This document shows, one piece after another, positions 25,401 through 33,335 of a stretch of DNA of 44,917 bases. The DNA lies in NCBI GenBank assembly GCA_947453415.1, contig CANGGG010000017.1, positions 1 to 44,917 of the forward strand, in the 5' to 3' direction. The DNA comes from Bacteroidota bacterium. GTDB lineage: Bacteria; Bacteroidota; Bacteroidia; UKL13-3. Each line of letters opens with the position of its first letter. Position 1 is the first letter of the stretch. The notes beneath the pieces were generated by a model. It saw only the letters and a list, made by a program, of their open reading frames with translations. It was not told the origin of the DNA and made no database searches. Both the position numbers and the translations under genes were made by a program.

Positions 25401-26535
25401 AAACAGCAGTTCCATTTTGAAAATGTGAGTTTGTTAAACGAGAATCAATTAATAAACCAGCATCAGGATAACCTGTCATGATAGAATTTACAACTGTTAA
25501 AGCCGAGTTTCTACGAATATGAGCAGCACGTCTGAAATTACTATTTATACTAGCAGTTTGTCCAACAAAATAAGGACCAACTAAAGTCATGTTTGAAAAT
25601 ACAGCACTTGTTCTAGGTATATTAGTTGAGCCATTTGCATCGTTATCGCTTTCAAATCCGTTAGAACCACTTTGATCTGCGTTTGAAGGAATACGTAAAC
25701 CAATTCCAAATTGTATTAATCCTTTAAATCCATTATCAGTGTCAAAATCATCATCAATACCAGCGTAAGCTACTAAATGCTTACAATTTACAGCACCACC
25801 AAACCATTCGTATGAATCATCGCCTGAGTATGAAACTTGAACGTTGTCAACTAAAGTTTTGCGACCAACTGAATAAAAAGTAATACCATTAATTTCAGAG
25901 TTAGCAGCAGTTGATAAAGGAATACCAGCAAATTCTACACGTACATAAGTTAAAACTCCAGAACTATCATTGTCATCAGTTCCACCATGACGCCCGTCAA
26001 CTAAACCAGAACCAGTAACAGGTTTTGCTATTCCACCTTCGGCAGCAGCAGTATCACCTTGTGGTAAATTATGAATTCCTTTTCCTGTTAATACTAATCC
26101 ACCCCAATTTCCTGGAGCTCTTAAACCAGCACCATTATTTGAAGTAAATACAATTGGCTCTGCCAAAGTACCACGAGCAATAATTTTAGCACCTCTACAA
26201 ATAATTAAAGTACCTTTTCCTTTTCCTCTAATTACGGTACCCGCTTCAATAGTTAATGTTGCATTGTTGGTTACATATACATAACCATCGTTTAATAAAT
26301 AAACTTTGTTTTTTGTCCAAGTAGTGTTACTTGTAATGTCTCCACCATTTATTGTATCAGTAGTTGCTGAATAAACAGTGTTGTTGGGATCCCAGTTGGT
26401 CCAACCTTTTGTCCAATCCTTTGTAGAATCAGAATCAATTGCTCCTCTGTAATTAGTAGGAGTAAAAAAGTTACTTTGAGAAAATGCTACTAGCGTAAAC
26501 ATTGTCAAAAAAACAGATGTAATTAATTTTTTCAT
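22498..26535 (-). CDS. Large T9SS-secreted protein: two near-identical beta-helix/PKD units
   Basis: The 1345-residue protein starts with a signal peptide ('MKKLITSVFLTMFTLVAFSQ') and ends with a T9SS type A sorting domain (about 1265-1345: 'IYPNPANENV', 'IDLIDITGKTI', 'GIYFVKV'). Between them are two copies of a 618-residue unit. Each unit has a parallel-beta-helix-like region of about 450 residues (22-470 and 640-1085; 'TLTIEAGTVIRGKGKGTLIICRGAKI' repeats) and two PKD domains with WDFG motifs (about 471-635 and 1087-1260). It is exported to the cell surface. The beta-helix part resembles pectate-lyase-like folds, but no catalytic site is recognisable, so binding or adhesion is as likely as hydrolysis. 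A TonB receptor gene lies upstream on the same strand, separated by a terminator. Confidence 0.9.
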   Translation of the reverse strand: MKKLITSVFLTMFTLVAFSQSNFFTPTNYRGAIDSDSTKDWTKGWTNWDPNNTVYSATTDTINGGDITSNTTWTKNKVYLLNDGYVYVTNNATLTIEAGTVIRGKGKGTLIICRGAKIIARGTLAEPIVFTSNNGAGLRAPGNWGGLVLTGKGIHNLPQGDTAAAEGGIAKPVTGSGLVDGRHGGTDDNDSSGVLTYVRVEFAGIPLSTAANSEINGITFYSVGRKTLVDNVQVSYSGDDSYEWFGGAVNCKHLVAYAGIDDDFDTDNGFKGLIQFGIGLRIPSNADQSGSNGFESDNDANGSTNIPRTSAVFSNMTLVGPYFVGQTASINSNFRRAAHIRRNSALTVVNSIMTGYPDAGLLIDSRLTNSHFQNGTAVFKNNIIGGIPSGWAGKIASSSDTIAVTTSSAVAAWVVANATDTFTTSNEVNLVRPNIYTNPNFAPMSNSVAKAGTNFNTGKTPYDVNDVKPIVDFTSSNVLLAYTFTSTVNTKGFNSKYAWDFGVSSSTTDTSSAINPVFTYSAGGSYTVTLKVTNQFDSTTTSKSIVVNVKPTADFTFAQANAASRDFIFNNTTNTKGFATSYSWDFGVASSSTDTSTSTSASFTFPANGFYTVTLKAKNQYDSISVSKIVGVTITVPQNNFFEYTNYRGALSADTTKDWTKGWTNFDPNNTVYPAPTVTINGGDITANTTWTKNKVYLLNDGYVYVTNNATLTIEAGTVIRGTGKGTLIIARGAKLIARGTLAEPIVFTSNNGAGLRAPGNWGGLVFTGKAVHNLPQGDTAAAEGGIAKPVIGAGLIDGRHGGTDDEDSSGVLTYTRVEFAGIPLSTAANSEINGITFYSVGRKTLVDNVQVSYSGDDSYEWFGGTVNAKHLVAYAGIDDDFDSDNGFRGQIQFAIGARIPSNADQSGSNGFESDNDANGSTNSPRTAAIFSNVTLVGPYFTGQTASINSNFRRAAHIRRNSALTVVNSIMTGYPDAGLLIDSRLTNSHFQNGTAVFKNNIIGGIPSGWAGKIASSSDTIAVTTSSAVAAWVVSNATDTFTTSNEVNLVRPNLYTNPNYAPASASVANAGSNFTTGKTPFNSSPLVDFTYAPSVPNSKVYNFTNLTNTRGINTTYSWDFGGLGSSTQANPSFTFTTNGSFIVKLTARNAFDSSFVNKTVVVSVSDKPAANFTYVQGTAAGSREFTFTNTTDEKGAATTYAWDFGVTTSTVDTSSAKNPVFTYAANGTYTVRLIASNAFLADTITKTVTVTATDVKEVNIALNQIAIYPNPANENVTVSFDLLNANDVQIDLIDITGKTIRATNSMRFSSGMNEISLNTADITQGIYFVKVSTTELSKTTRLVIIK
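23276..26480 (-). repeat. Internal 1854-bp tandem duplication
   Basis: Copy B (about 23276-24626) and copy A (about 25130-26480) are offset by exactly 1854 bases (618 codons) with no indel over the stretch I aligned. In 23461-23640 against 25315-25494 I count four mismatches in 180 bases, and the encoded residues are the same. The PKD tails have diverged much more. This indicates recent duplication or gene conversion confined to the beta-helix part. Confidence 0.9.
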
Positions 26536-26675
26536 TTTTCTTATTTGTTTGTTTTAAGATTCTACAAAGGAACTTATGCATTGTTATCAAATATTAAACT
26601 CAATGTTATGTTAAAGTGAACTTCGTGTTTTTTTATTGTTACCAAAACCTTATGATATCTGATTTCTAATAACAA

Positions 26676-26708
26676 AAAAAGTGTCTTGAAAACTTCAAGA
26701 CACTTTTT
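26676..26708 (-). terminator. Terminator of the TonB-dependent receptor gene
   Basis: AAAAAGTGTCTTGAA (26676-26690) pairs perfectly with 26694-26708, 3-base loop. On the minus strand a T7 run follows. It separates the receptor gene from the T9SS gene downstream. Confidence 0.9.
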
Positions 26709-26733
26709 GAAAAAGAATAATATTTTAGTTTTT

Positions 26734-29550
26734 TTAAAATTTATAACTTAAATTTATTGAGTAAGATGAACCCACTTTAAAGTTCCAAATATCTTTGTCT
26801 TTACTTGAATCGTAAGAAGTATTTGCATCACCATTTTGATAAAAAATAATGTTTTGAGCTAATAAATCTCTAATTCCTAATCTAACATCTAACTTTTTGT
26901 AAAATGTTTTATTGATTTGTAAATCAATTACTGATCTTGGATTTTCCCAATAGCTAGCATATTCTATGTTTCCAACGTTAACAATGCGCTCACCAACTCT
27001 GTTAAATGATGCAGAAACGCCATAAGCTTTTTTAGTATTTGTATATTGTAAACTTCCATTTATTATATAAGGTGATTGACCTTGTAGAGGTCTAACTTTA
27101 TCACCAGTAGCTAATACTTTGCTTACATCTACTTCTGATTTTATATAAGCCATATTACCTATAAAGTTTAAACCTTCTAAGAATTCATTTTTTGAATTAA
27201 ATAATTGTCCAAAGTTTAGTTTATAATCTATTTCTATTCCGTATGTAAATGCTGATGTAACATTAGAATACCCCATTGTTTTTGGGCTTCCACCTTGTGT
27301 TAACGATTTTTCTATTGGATTTTCAAATTGTTTGTAAAACACAGAACCAGAAACTATTTGAGCCGGTGTTGGGTAAAACTCATATCTTAAATCGTAGTTA
27401 TTAATTTTTGTTCTTTTTAATTGTTGGTTACCTTCTACTAATAAGTTGTCGTTAAAATCAAAAAACGAAAATGCTGCTAGTTCTCTAAACTCTGGACGTG
27501 AAACTGTTTGTGAATAAGATGCTCTTAAGTTTGATTTACTTGTTAATGCATAAACCAAATTCATAGATGGTAATATATCTATAACTGTAGTATCAATAAT
27601 AAATGCTTCAGTTTTTCCTGTTACAAATGTATTTAATTTTTGGTTGTATGATTCTAATCTAGCACCCCAAACTGCTCTTAATTTTTTAGTTAATTTACTG
27701 TCAAATCTTACATAGCCAGCATATAAATTACTTGATGCTGTATAGGCGTCAGATGGTGAGGTAAGCTCTTTTAAAATCAAACCATTCATGTCAATATTAT
27801 TACTCGAAAATATTTGATCTATCGGTAAACTTTTTAAACCAACTGGATTTTGGCCTGGAGCAAAAATATATCCTAATTGACGGGCGTTAAATATTCTATC
27901 TCTATATTGCGCATAGCCACCAAACTTTATTTCGTTTTTGAATTTTTTGATATTCAATGGTCTTGAAATATCTATACCAGCATTATAAATTTTATCATTT
28001 TGACTTGAGTAAAATCTTCCAGCTGCATCGGTTTGAGGAATTGAATTCAATGGTACTTCAAAAACTGCTAATTCATCACTTGCCGATTTTTGATATTTTA
28101 CTCTTCTAAAATCAGGTGTTTCCCTGTTTAATCCACTGTAACCTAAAGTCCAATTTATTTTTGATTCAAACTTTTTTACAAAATGTTCACCACTTACTTG
28201 GTGGCTATTTAAAATGTTCTGAGTGTACCACATAGCATACGATTTCGAAACCGTTCCACCCGCCAAATCTTGTCCATTTCTAATAACTGTTTGATCATTA
28301 GAATTGATGTTTAACAAGTTTTTGAATGATATTTTATTATTTTTATTTTTTAAGCTAATATTCCATAAAAAACCATTTAAAGTATTGATGGTGTTTTGTT
28401 CATCATTATAATCATAAATTTTGCCATTATCATCATAATCTTTTCTGCTAATTTGTTGTGTAGTTGGTGTGTTTTGCATCGACATAGAAAAAACGCTTCC
28501 TAATTCTGAAGTTTTGAATTTCTTTAATTGACCCATGCTAAACTGAAAACTATAAGCAGGACGCATAGAAGCATTTTCATTTACTTTAAAGTTATTGTTA
28601 AATGGCTTTGCAATATTTACCATTCTTTTTACATCATCCAAAGTTTGAATATTATTTTGATAGCTCAACATTGTTTTGTTATCAGGTAAACTTCCTGGTA
28701 ATTTTCTTGTTCCGTCATCTATTCCCAAAAAATCTGTTGAACCATTTACATTGGTATTAAATTTGTTAAAAGTTGTAAGGGTATTGATGCTTGTTCCAAA
28801 CGATAAATTATAAAAGTTTTGATCTGGAATGTCTTTGGTTTTTATTAGAATTAATCCACCGGCAAATTCCCCACTTAAATCAGGAGTGGCCGATTTTACA
28901 ATTACAATATTATCTAATAAGTTAGCAGGAAAAATATCAAAGGCAAATGCTTTTCTATCAGGTTCCGAACTTGGTAATGGCGAGCCATTAATAAAAGCGG
29001 CATTGTATCTATCTGGCAAGCCCCTAATAATTGCATATTTATTGTCTTGAATTGTAGCTCCGCTAACACGTTTTAATACATCACTTGTATTTCTATCTGG
29101 AGTTTTTCTAATGGTTTCTATCGATACGCCATCAGAAATTGTAGTTGCATTTTTTTGTTGAATTAACAATGCATTGGCGCTTTCTTTTTTTACTTCACCT
29201 CTAATTACAATATCGTCAAATCCCTTCGTAGATTCAATCATTGATATATTAATTGGAGTTACCTCTTTTGCTTTAACCTCTATTCCTGTTAAAACTTTTT
29301 TACTATAACCAATGTAACTTACTAGTAAATTATAGGTTCCTGGCTTTAAGTTCGACAAAGAGAATTTTCCTTCGTAGTCAGATGATGTAACAGTTACAGT
29401 TCCTTCAATGTTAACTTTAACACCAATCAAAACTTCACCAGATTTACTGTCAAACACTTTACCAGCAATTTTACCTGTTTGAGCAAAAGTAAAATTGGTA
29501 AAAATTGTAAATGTTAAGCAAAGTAAAAGAGACGCAATTATTTTTTTCAT
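26734..29550 (-). CDS. TonB-dependent outer membrane receptor with N-terminal carboxypeptidase-like domain
   Basis: The 938-residue protein has a signal peptide ('MKKIIASLLLCLTFTIFTNFTFA'), then a CarboxypepD_reg-like/CNA-B fold (about 25-115, 'GKIAGKVFDSKSGEVLIGVKVNIEG'). The plug follows (about 120-245: 'SVLKRVSG'-like 'DVLKRVSGATIQDNKYAIIRGLPDRY', 'FAGGLILIKTKD'), then a long 22-strand-type barrel ending in an aromatic residue ('SINLSYKF'). It imports a ligand across the outer membrane using TonB energy. No SusD partner follows, so it is not a typical glycan-uptake SusCD pair. The neighbouring large T9SS protein is on the same strand and the two may be functionally linked, but they are separated by a terminator. 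Ligand unknown. Confidence 0.93.
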   Translation of the reverse strand: MKKIIASLLLCLTFTIFTNFTFAQTGKIAGKVFDSKSGEVLIGVKVNIEGTVTVTSSDYEGKFSLSNLKPGTYNLLVSYIGYSKKVLTGIEVKAKEVTPINISMIESTKGFDDIVIRGEVKKESANALLIQQKNATTISDGVSIETIRKTPDRNTSDVLKRVSGATIQDNKYAIIRGLPDRYNAAFINGSPLPSSEPDRKAFAFDIFPANLLDNIVIVKSATPDLSGEFAGGLILIKTKDIPDQNFYNLSFGTSINTLTTFNKFNTNVNGSTDFLGIDDGTRKLPGSLPDNKTMLSYQNNIQTLDDVKRMVNIAKPFNNNFKVNENASMRPAYSFQFSMGQLKKFKTSELGSVFSMSMQNTPTTQQISRKDYDDNGKIYDYNDEQNTINTLNGFLWNISLKNKNNKISFKNLLNINSNDQTVIRNGQDLAGGTVSKSYAMWYTQNILNSHQVSGEHFVKKFESKINWTLGYSGLNRETPDFRRVKYQKSASDELAVFEVPLNSIPQTDAAGRFYSSQNDKIYNAGIDISRPLNIKKFKNEIKFGGYAQYRDRIFNARQLGYIFAPGQNPVGLKSLPIDQIFSSNNIDMNGLILKELTSPSDAYTASSNLYAGYVRFDSKLTKKLRAVWGARLESYNQKLNTFVTGKTEAFIIDTTVIDILPSMNLVYALTSKSNLRASYSQTVSRPEFRELAAFSFFDFNDNLLVEGNQQLKRTKINNYDLRYEFYPTPAQIVSGSVFYKQFENPIEKSLTQGGSPKTMGYSNVTSAFTYGIEIDYKLNFGQLFNSKNEFLEGLNFIGNMAYIKSEVDVSKVLATGDKVRPLQGQSPYIINGSLQYTNTKKAYGVSASFNRVGERIVNVGNIEYASYWENPRSVIDLQINKTFYKKLDVRLGIRDLLAQNIIFYQNGDANTSYDSSKDKDIWNFKVGSSYSINLSYKF

Positions 29551-29655
29551 TATCAGTTATTTATTGTGCTGCAAAGAAAATATTCTACTCTTATGCCAAT
29601 GTTAAGCATAAGTTATGTATAGGTTACTCAAATATTATGTAATTGTTAACAACAA

Positions 29656-29687
29656 AAAAGTCGGCTGATTTTCATCGGCCGACTTTT
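29656..29687 (-). terminator. Terminator of the FKBP operon
   Basis: AAAAGTCGGC and GCCGACTTTT (29656-29665 and 29678-29687) are perfect complements, extended by four more pairs including one G-U, around a TTTC loop. Minus-strand T6 follows. It sits 24 bases after the last FKBP stop. Confidence 0.9.
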
Positions 29688-29711
29688 AAAAAATTGTTAG
29701 GTAATTATTAT

Positions 29712-30599
29712 TTATTGCACTCCTACCAGTTCACAATCAAAAATTAGGGTGGCATTAGCCGGAATTGCTCCAGGAGCACCTTTTTCTCCATATGCTAATT
29801 CACTTGGAATGATAAAACGCATTTTATCGCCAACATGCATTAATTCTATTCCTTCTTCCCAACCTTTAATAACCATTCCTTTTCCTAATTGAAATTCTAT
29901 TGGTTCACCGCGTTCCACTGATGAATCGAATTTTTTTCCATCCATTAAATATCCGGTGTAATGTACCGAAACATATTTTCCCTGTTGTGCTTTTTCACCT
30001 GTTCCAGATTCTACTTTTAAAAATCTTAAACCGCTTTGCATTTTAATAGTATCTAATCCTGTTACATCATATGGAACAGCAGCTTTTGGTGCCGGACTAG
30101 CAACAGCGTCTAATACTTCTACATCAAAAAACAAGGTAGCATTTGGAGGAATAACTCCACCCGCTCCATTTGCGCCATAACCTAAGTTTGAAGGAATGGT
30201 AAATGTTGCTTTATCGCCTATACTTAATAATTGAAAACCTTCATCCCAACCTGAAATTACTTGTCCGGTTCCAACTTTAAAACTAAAAGGTTGGTTTCTA
30301 TCTTTTGAACTATCAAACTTTTTTCCATCTTCTAATGTACCAGTGTAATGAGCCGTTACTTTGTCGCCTTTAATTACTTGTTTGCCATTTCCTTTTTCAG
30401 TGATTTTTACTTTTAAACCACTGGCTGTTGTAAATTCATTATTTTCCATTTTTGTGTCTTCTCTTTTAACTTCTCCTACTACAGTTGATGTTTTTTTTGT
30501 AGGTTTAATTTTATTGGTAGTTTTTTTTGTTTTTGATTGCTGTGCAAACAATATGCTTACAGAACAAATTAAAACTAAGGTTATGCTATATTTTTTCAT
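29712..30599 (-). CDS. Exported tandem FKBP-type prolyl isomerase (two complete domains)
   Basis: This 295-residue protein has a signal peptide ending 'SILFAQ', a lysine/threonine-rich linker, and two full FKBP domains (about 60-165 and 180-295). Both retain the core pattern: 'VTAHYTGTLEDGKKFDSS', 'FSFKVGTGQVISGWDEG', 'IPPNATLFFDVE' in the first, and 'VSVHYTGYLMDGKKFDSS', 'GKGMVIKGWEEG', 'IPANATLIFDCE' in the second. Such enzymes speed cis-trans isomerisation at proline and assist folding of exported proteins in the periplasm. It is the last of four consecutive FKBP genes. Its two intact domains contrast with the other three, whose first halves are degenerate. Confidence 0.93.
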   Translation of the reverse strand: MKKYSITLVLICSVSILFAQQSKTKKTTNKIKPTKKTSTVVGEVKREDTKMENNEFTTASGLKVKITEKGNGKQVIKGDKVTAHYTGTLEDGKKFDSSKDRNQPFSFKVGTGQVISGWDEGFQLLSIGDKATFTIPSNLGYGANGAGGVIPPNATLFFDVEVLDAVASPAPKAAVPYDVTGLDTIKMQSGLRFLKVESGTGEKAQQGKYVSVHYTGYLMDGKKFDSSVERGEPIEFQLGKGMVIKGWEEGIELMHVGDKMRFIIPSELAYGEKGAPGAIPANATLIFDCELVGVQ

Positions 30600-30630
30600 A
30601 AAAATTGAGGGGTTTTAGGTTAAAAATATT

Positions 30631-31482
30631 TTATTTTATATCAATGAGTTCTACATCAAAAATAATGCTTGTAAAAGGTGGAATCGGTCCATTACCATGT
30701 GAGCCATAAGCCAAATACCATGGAATAATAAAACGGCATTTTTCTCCAGTTTTCATTTGCCTTAATCCTTCATCCCAGCCTTTAATTACTTGATTCATTC
30801 CTACTACAAATTTAAAAGGTTCTCCTTTAATATTTTCATCAAAAACATCGCCTTCTATTAGCCAACCTTTATATTTTACCGAAACCATTGAACCATTTTT
30901 AGTCATTATTCCGGTAGGATTTGGCTTCAATATTTTATATCTTAAACCATTTTTAAGTTTTTTTACACCTTTTAAATTATCACAGTATTTTTTTAAACGC
31001 AGTGAATCAACTTTTATTAATGGCGTATTTTGTTCTCTTGATTTTTGCTCAATTTCATTTTGAGTTAGGGCCTCCTGAACATGAAAAAACAAATTTACAA
31101 TAGATCCTTTTGCCACATAATCGGGCACAGGTGAACTGAAAGTTTTGTTGTAAAATGTATCAGCAATTATTTTAATTTCTATACTATCACCAGCATGTAA
31201 TTTATAAAATATATTTTGTAATCCTGGCTGTTCGGTAGGAATATAAAAAGGTTTATCGCTACTTACACTGTTAAAAATTACGGTGTCTTCTATTGGATTA
31301 TTTGCTTTTTTGGCTGTACCATATAAATCAGCTAATAAAATCATATTTGGGATTACTTTTGTCCCTTTTTCATTTTTACTAATAAATCTAAAAGCAGTGC
31401 CACCATCGGTTTTTATCCATGTTTGGGCATTGTTTGTTATTGAAATAATTAATAACGCAATGATGAAAGCTGATTTTTTCAT
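30631..31482 (-). CDS. Exported FKBP-type prolyl isomerase with degenerate N-terminal half
   Basis: The 283-residue protein has a signal peptide ('SAFIIALLIISITNNAQ'). A C-terminal FKBP domain (about 175-283) has 'VSVKYKGWLIEGDVFDEN', 'FVVGMNQVIKGWDEG' and 'IPPFTSIIFDVE'. Residues about 30-150 align with the degenerate halves of the next two genes: 'PFYIPTEQPGLQ..F.KLHAGDS.EI'. This lacks the YTG and GWDEG core residues but follows the FKBP strand order. This is the most divergent of the four, and the catalytic domain has changes (YKGWL for YTGxL). It overlaps the upstream gene by one base (stop/start TAATG). Extracytoplasmic folding helper; substrate unknown. Confidence 0.9.
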   Translation of the reverse strand: MKKSAFIIALLIISITNNAQTWIKTDGGTAFRFISKNEKGTKVIPNMILLADLYGTAKKANNPIEDTVIFNSVSSDKPFYIPTEQPGLQNIFYKLHAGDSIEIKIIADTFYNKTFSSPVPDYVAKGSIVNLFFHVQEALTQNEIEQKSREQNTPLIKVDSLRLKKYCDNLKGVKKLKNGLRYKILKPNPTGIMTKNGSMVSVKYKGWLIEGDVFDENIKGEPFKFVVGMNQVIKGWDEGLRQMKTGEKCRFIIPWYLAYGSHGNGPIPPFTSIIFDVELIDIK

Positions 31483-32417
31483 TATTTAGTATTGGGTTTA
31501 ATTTTCAATAATTTAACATCAAAAACCAAAGTTGTATTTGGTGGAATTGGTCCTGTTCCTTGCTCACCATAACCTAAGTCTGAAGGAATAATAAGTTTTG
31601 CTTCTTCACCTTCATGAAGCAACAAAATTCCTTCATCCCAACCAGCTATTACTTGACCTGTTCCTAATTTAAAACTAAACGGACTTTCTATATTTAAGTT
31701 TTCATCAAATTTTTTCCCGTCTAAAAACATTCCGGTATAATTCATTTGAACTTCATCACCTTTTTGAGGATAATTACCAGTAGTTGATTTAGTAATGATG
31801 TATTTTAAACCCGAAGCAGTTGTTTTAATGTCTTTATATTTGGCAAGCAGTGCATTTATTTCCGCTGAATCTTTACTAGCTCTTTTTATTTGCTCTGCTT
31901 GTTTAAGTATTTCTAATTCTTGTTGGTTGTATACATTTTCAACTTTTACTATAAAATGTATATAACTGTTTTGCTTTAAAAAAGGTGGTGCTGATTGTTT
32001 AAAACTATTTGTAAATAATGAATCAGCAAAAACATCCATTTCTAAACTATCATTTTTTCTTAGGGTTAAAAACACCTTACCTAATGTGGCCTCATCTGCA
32101 GGAATAAAATATGGATTGCCAGCGGCATAAGAACTGAATAAAATGGTATCTCTATTATCGGCTAATTTTCCTGTTCCAAACAAATGAATCATGAGTAATT
32201 CTCCTGATTTTACAGCTCTTTCTTGGCTATTTGTTTTTATAATTTTAAAGCTAATTGTTTTATTTGATACAGCACTTTTTTTAACAGGTTTTTTTCCTGT
32301 TTCAGGCTTCCCTTTTTGATTGGCACTGAATATTCCATTGCCAATCAGTTTATCAGTTTTAGCAATGGCCAAAACTGATAAACTTAAAAACAAGATGGTT
32401 AAAAACTTATATTTCAT
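31482..32417 (-). CDS. Exported FKBP-type prolyl isomerase with degenerate N-terminal half
   Basis: This 311-residue protein has a signal peptide ('FLTILFLSLSVLAIA'), a lysine-rich linker, a degenerate FKBP-like half (about 50-165: 'YFIPADEATLGKVF..LRKNDSLEM.VFADSLF') and a charged 'NVYNQQELEILKQAE' helix. A complete FKBP domain follows (about 200-305: 'MNYTGMFLDGKKFDEN', 'FKLGTGQVIAGWDEG', 'IPPNTTLVFDVKL'). One-base overlaps with both neighbours indicate tight translational coupling. It closely parallels the next gene upstream, so the array grew by tandem duplication. Confidence 0.93.
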   Translation of the reverse strand: MKYKFLTILFLSLSVLAIAKTDKLIGNGIFSANQKGKPETGKKPVKKSAVSNKTISFKIIKTNSQERAVKSGELLMIHLFGTGKLADNRDTILFSSYAAGNPYFIPADEATLGKVFLTLRKNDSLEMDVFADSLFTNSFKQSAPPFLKQNSYIHFIVKVENVYNQQELEILKQAEQIKRASKDSAEINALLAKYKDIKTTASGLKYIITKSTTGNYPQKGDEVQMNYTGMFLDGKKFDENLNIESPFSFKLGTGQVIAGWDEGILLLHEGEEAKLIIPSDLGYGEQGTGPIPPNTTLVFDVKLLKIKPNTK

Positions 32418-33310
32418 TATTTGTGATCAGCAGCCGCTGGTTTTGCAGGAGCTGGATTTATTTTCAATAATTTAACATCAAAAATAAGTGTTGAGTTAGG
32501 AGGAATTGGCCCGCCACCTTGCTCTCCATAAGCCAAACGAGCAGGAATAATAAACTTAGCTTCTTCGCCTTCATGTAATAACATCACTGCTTCGTCCCAA
32601 CCTGCTATTACTTGACGCATGCCAGCTGTAAATTTAAAAGGAGTTGCTGCATTTTGGTTTTCATCAAACTTAGTTCCATTTAATAAAAGTCCAGTATAAA
32701 GCATTTCTACTTCTTGTCCCAATTTAGGCATTTTACCTGAGCTTGGTTTTGTAATTACATATTTTAAACCAGAAGCGGTAGTTTGAACACCAGTTAAACT
32801 AGCCAAATAAGAAGTTGCAGCTAATGAATCGGCTAAAACTGCTTTTGCTTTTTCTTCGCTACGCATGGTTTCTAATTCACTTTGGTTATATACATTTTCT
32901 ACTTTTACGTAAAAATGAATGTTTCCACCTGGTTTTAAAAAACCTGGAGCAGGCTGACCAAAACTTTTTAAGAATAAGCTATCAGCACTTACAGTAAATT
33001 CAGCGCTATCGCCTTTATGTAACATCATAAACACATCTTTTAAAGTAGTTTCATCAGCAGGAATAAAATATGCTTTACCCATTTTATATGAATTAAACAC
33101 AGTGGTATCTTTTCCTCCTAATGAATCTGCAAGTGGACATAATCCAACCATTTGAATCATCATTAAATCACCTTTTGTAATTAAGCGTGCAGTGTCTGAA
33201 CTTTCTATAATTCTATATGACATTCCACCTTCAGTAGTTTGCATTTTTTTGCCACAGCTACTTACTCCAAACATGGCTAACGCAGCCGTAATCATTACTA
33301 ATTTTCTCAT
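32417..33310 (-). CDS. FKBP-type prolyl isomerase lipoprotein (GldI-like)
   Basis: The 297-residue protein begins 'MRKLVMITAALAMFGVSSCGKK'. The Cys after VSS is a lipobox, so this member is probably lipid-anchored while the other three have plain signal peptides. The degenerate half (about 28-150) shows 'YFIPADETTLKDVFMMLHKGDSAEF.VSADSLF'. The C-terminal FKBP (about 185-290) is complete: 'MLYTGLLLNGTKFDEN', 'FTAGMRQVIAGWDEA', 'IPPNSTLIFDVKL'. GldI, a gliding-motility protein of Flavobacterium, is also an FKBP lipoprotein, and I recall it lying beside a DHH phosphoesterase gene as here. Assignment as GldI is therefore plausible but not proven. First FKBP after nrnA, 25 bases downstream. Confidence 0.9.
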   Translation of the reverse strand: MRKLVMITAALAMFGVSSCGKKMQTTEGGMSYRIIESSDTARLITKGDLMMIQMVGLCPLADSLGGKDTTVFNSYKMGKAYFIPADETTLKDVFMMLHKGDSAEFTVSADSLFLKSFGQPAPGFLKPGGNIHFYVKVENVYNQSELETMRSEEKAKAVLADSLAATSYLASLTGVQTTASGLKYVITKPSSGKMPKLGQEVEMLYTGLLLNGTKFDENQNAATPFKFTAGMRQVIAGWDEAVMLLHEGEEAKFIIPARLAYGEQGGGPIPPNSTLIFDVKLLKINPAPAKPAAADHK

Positions 33311-33335
33311 TTTATTTTTATTTATTTATTTTCTT

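Noticed and set aside
23414-25420. Plus-strand open frames of 67 and 83 residues inside the large T9SS gene
   Set aside because: They are near-identical to each other only because they lie opposite the duplicated unit; they have no start signals and no family similarity.
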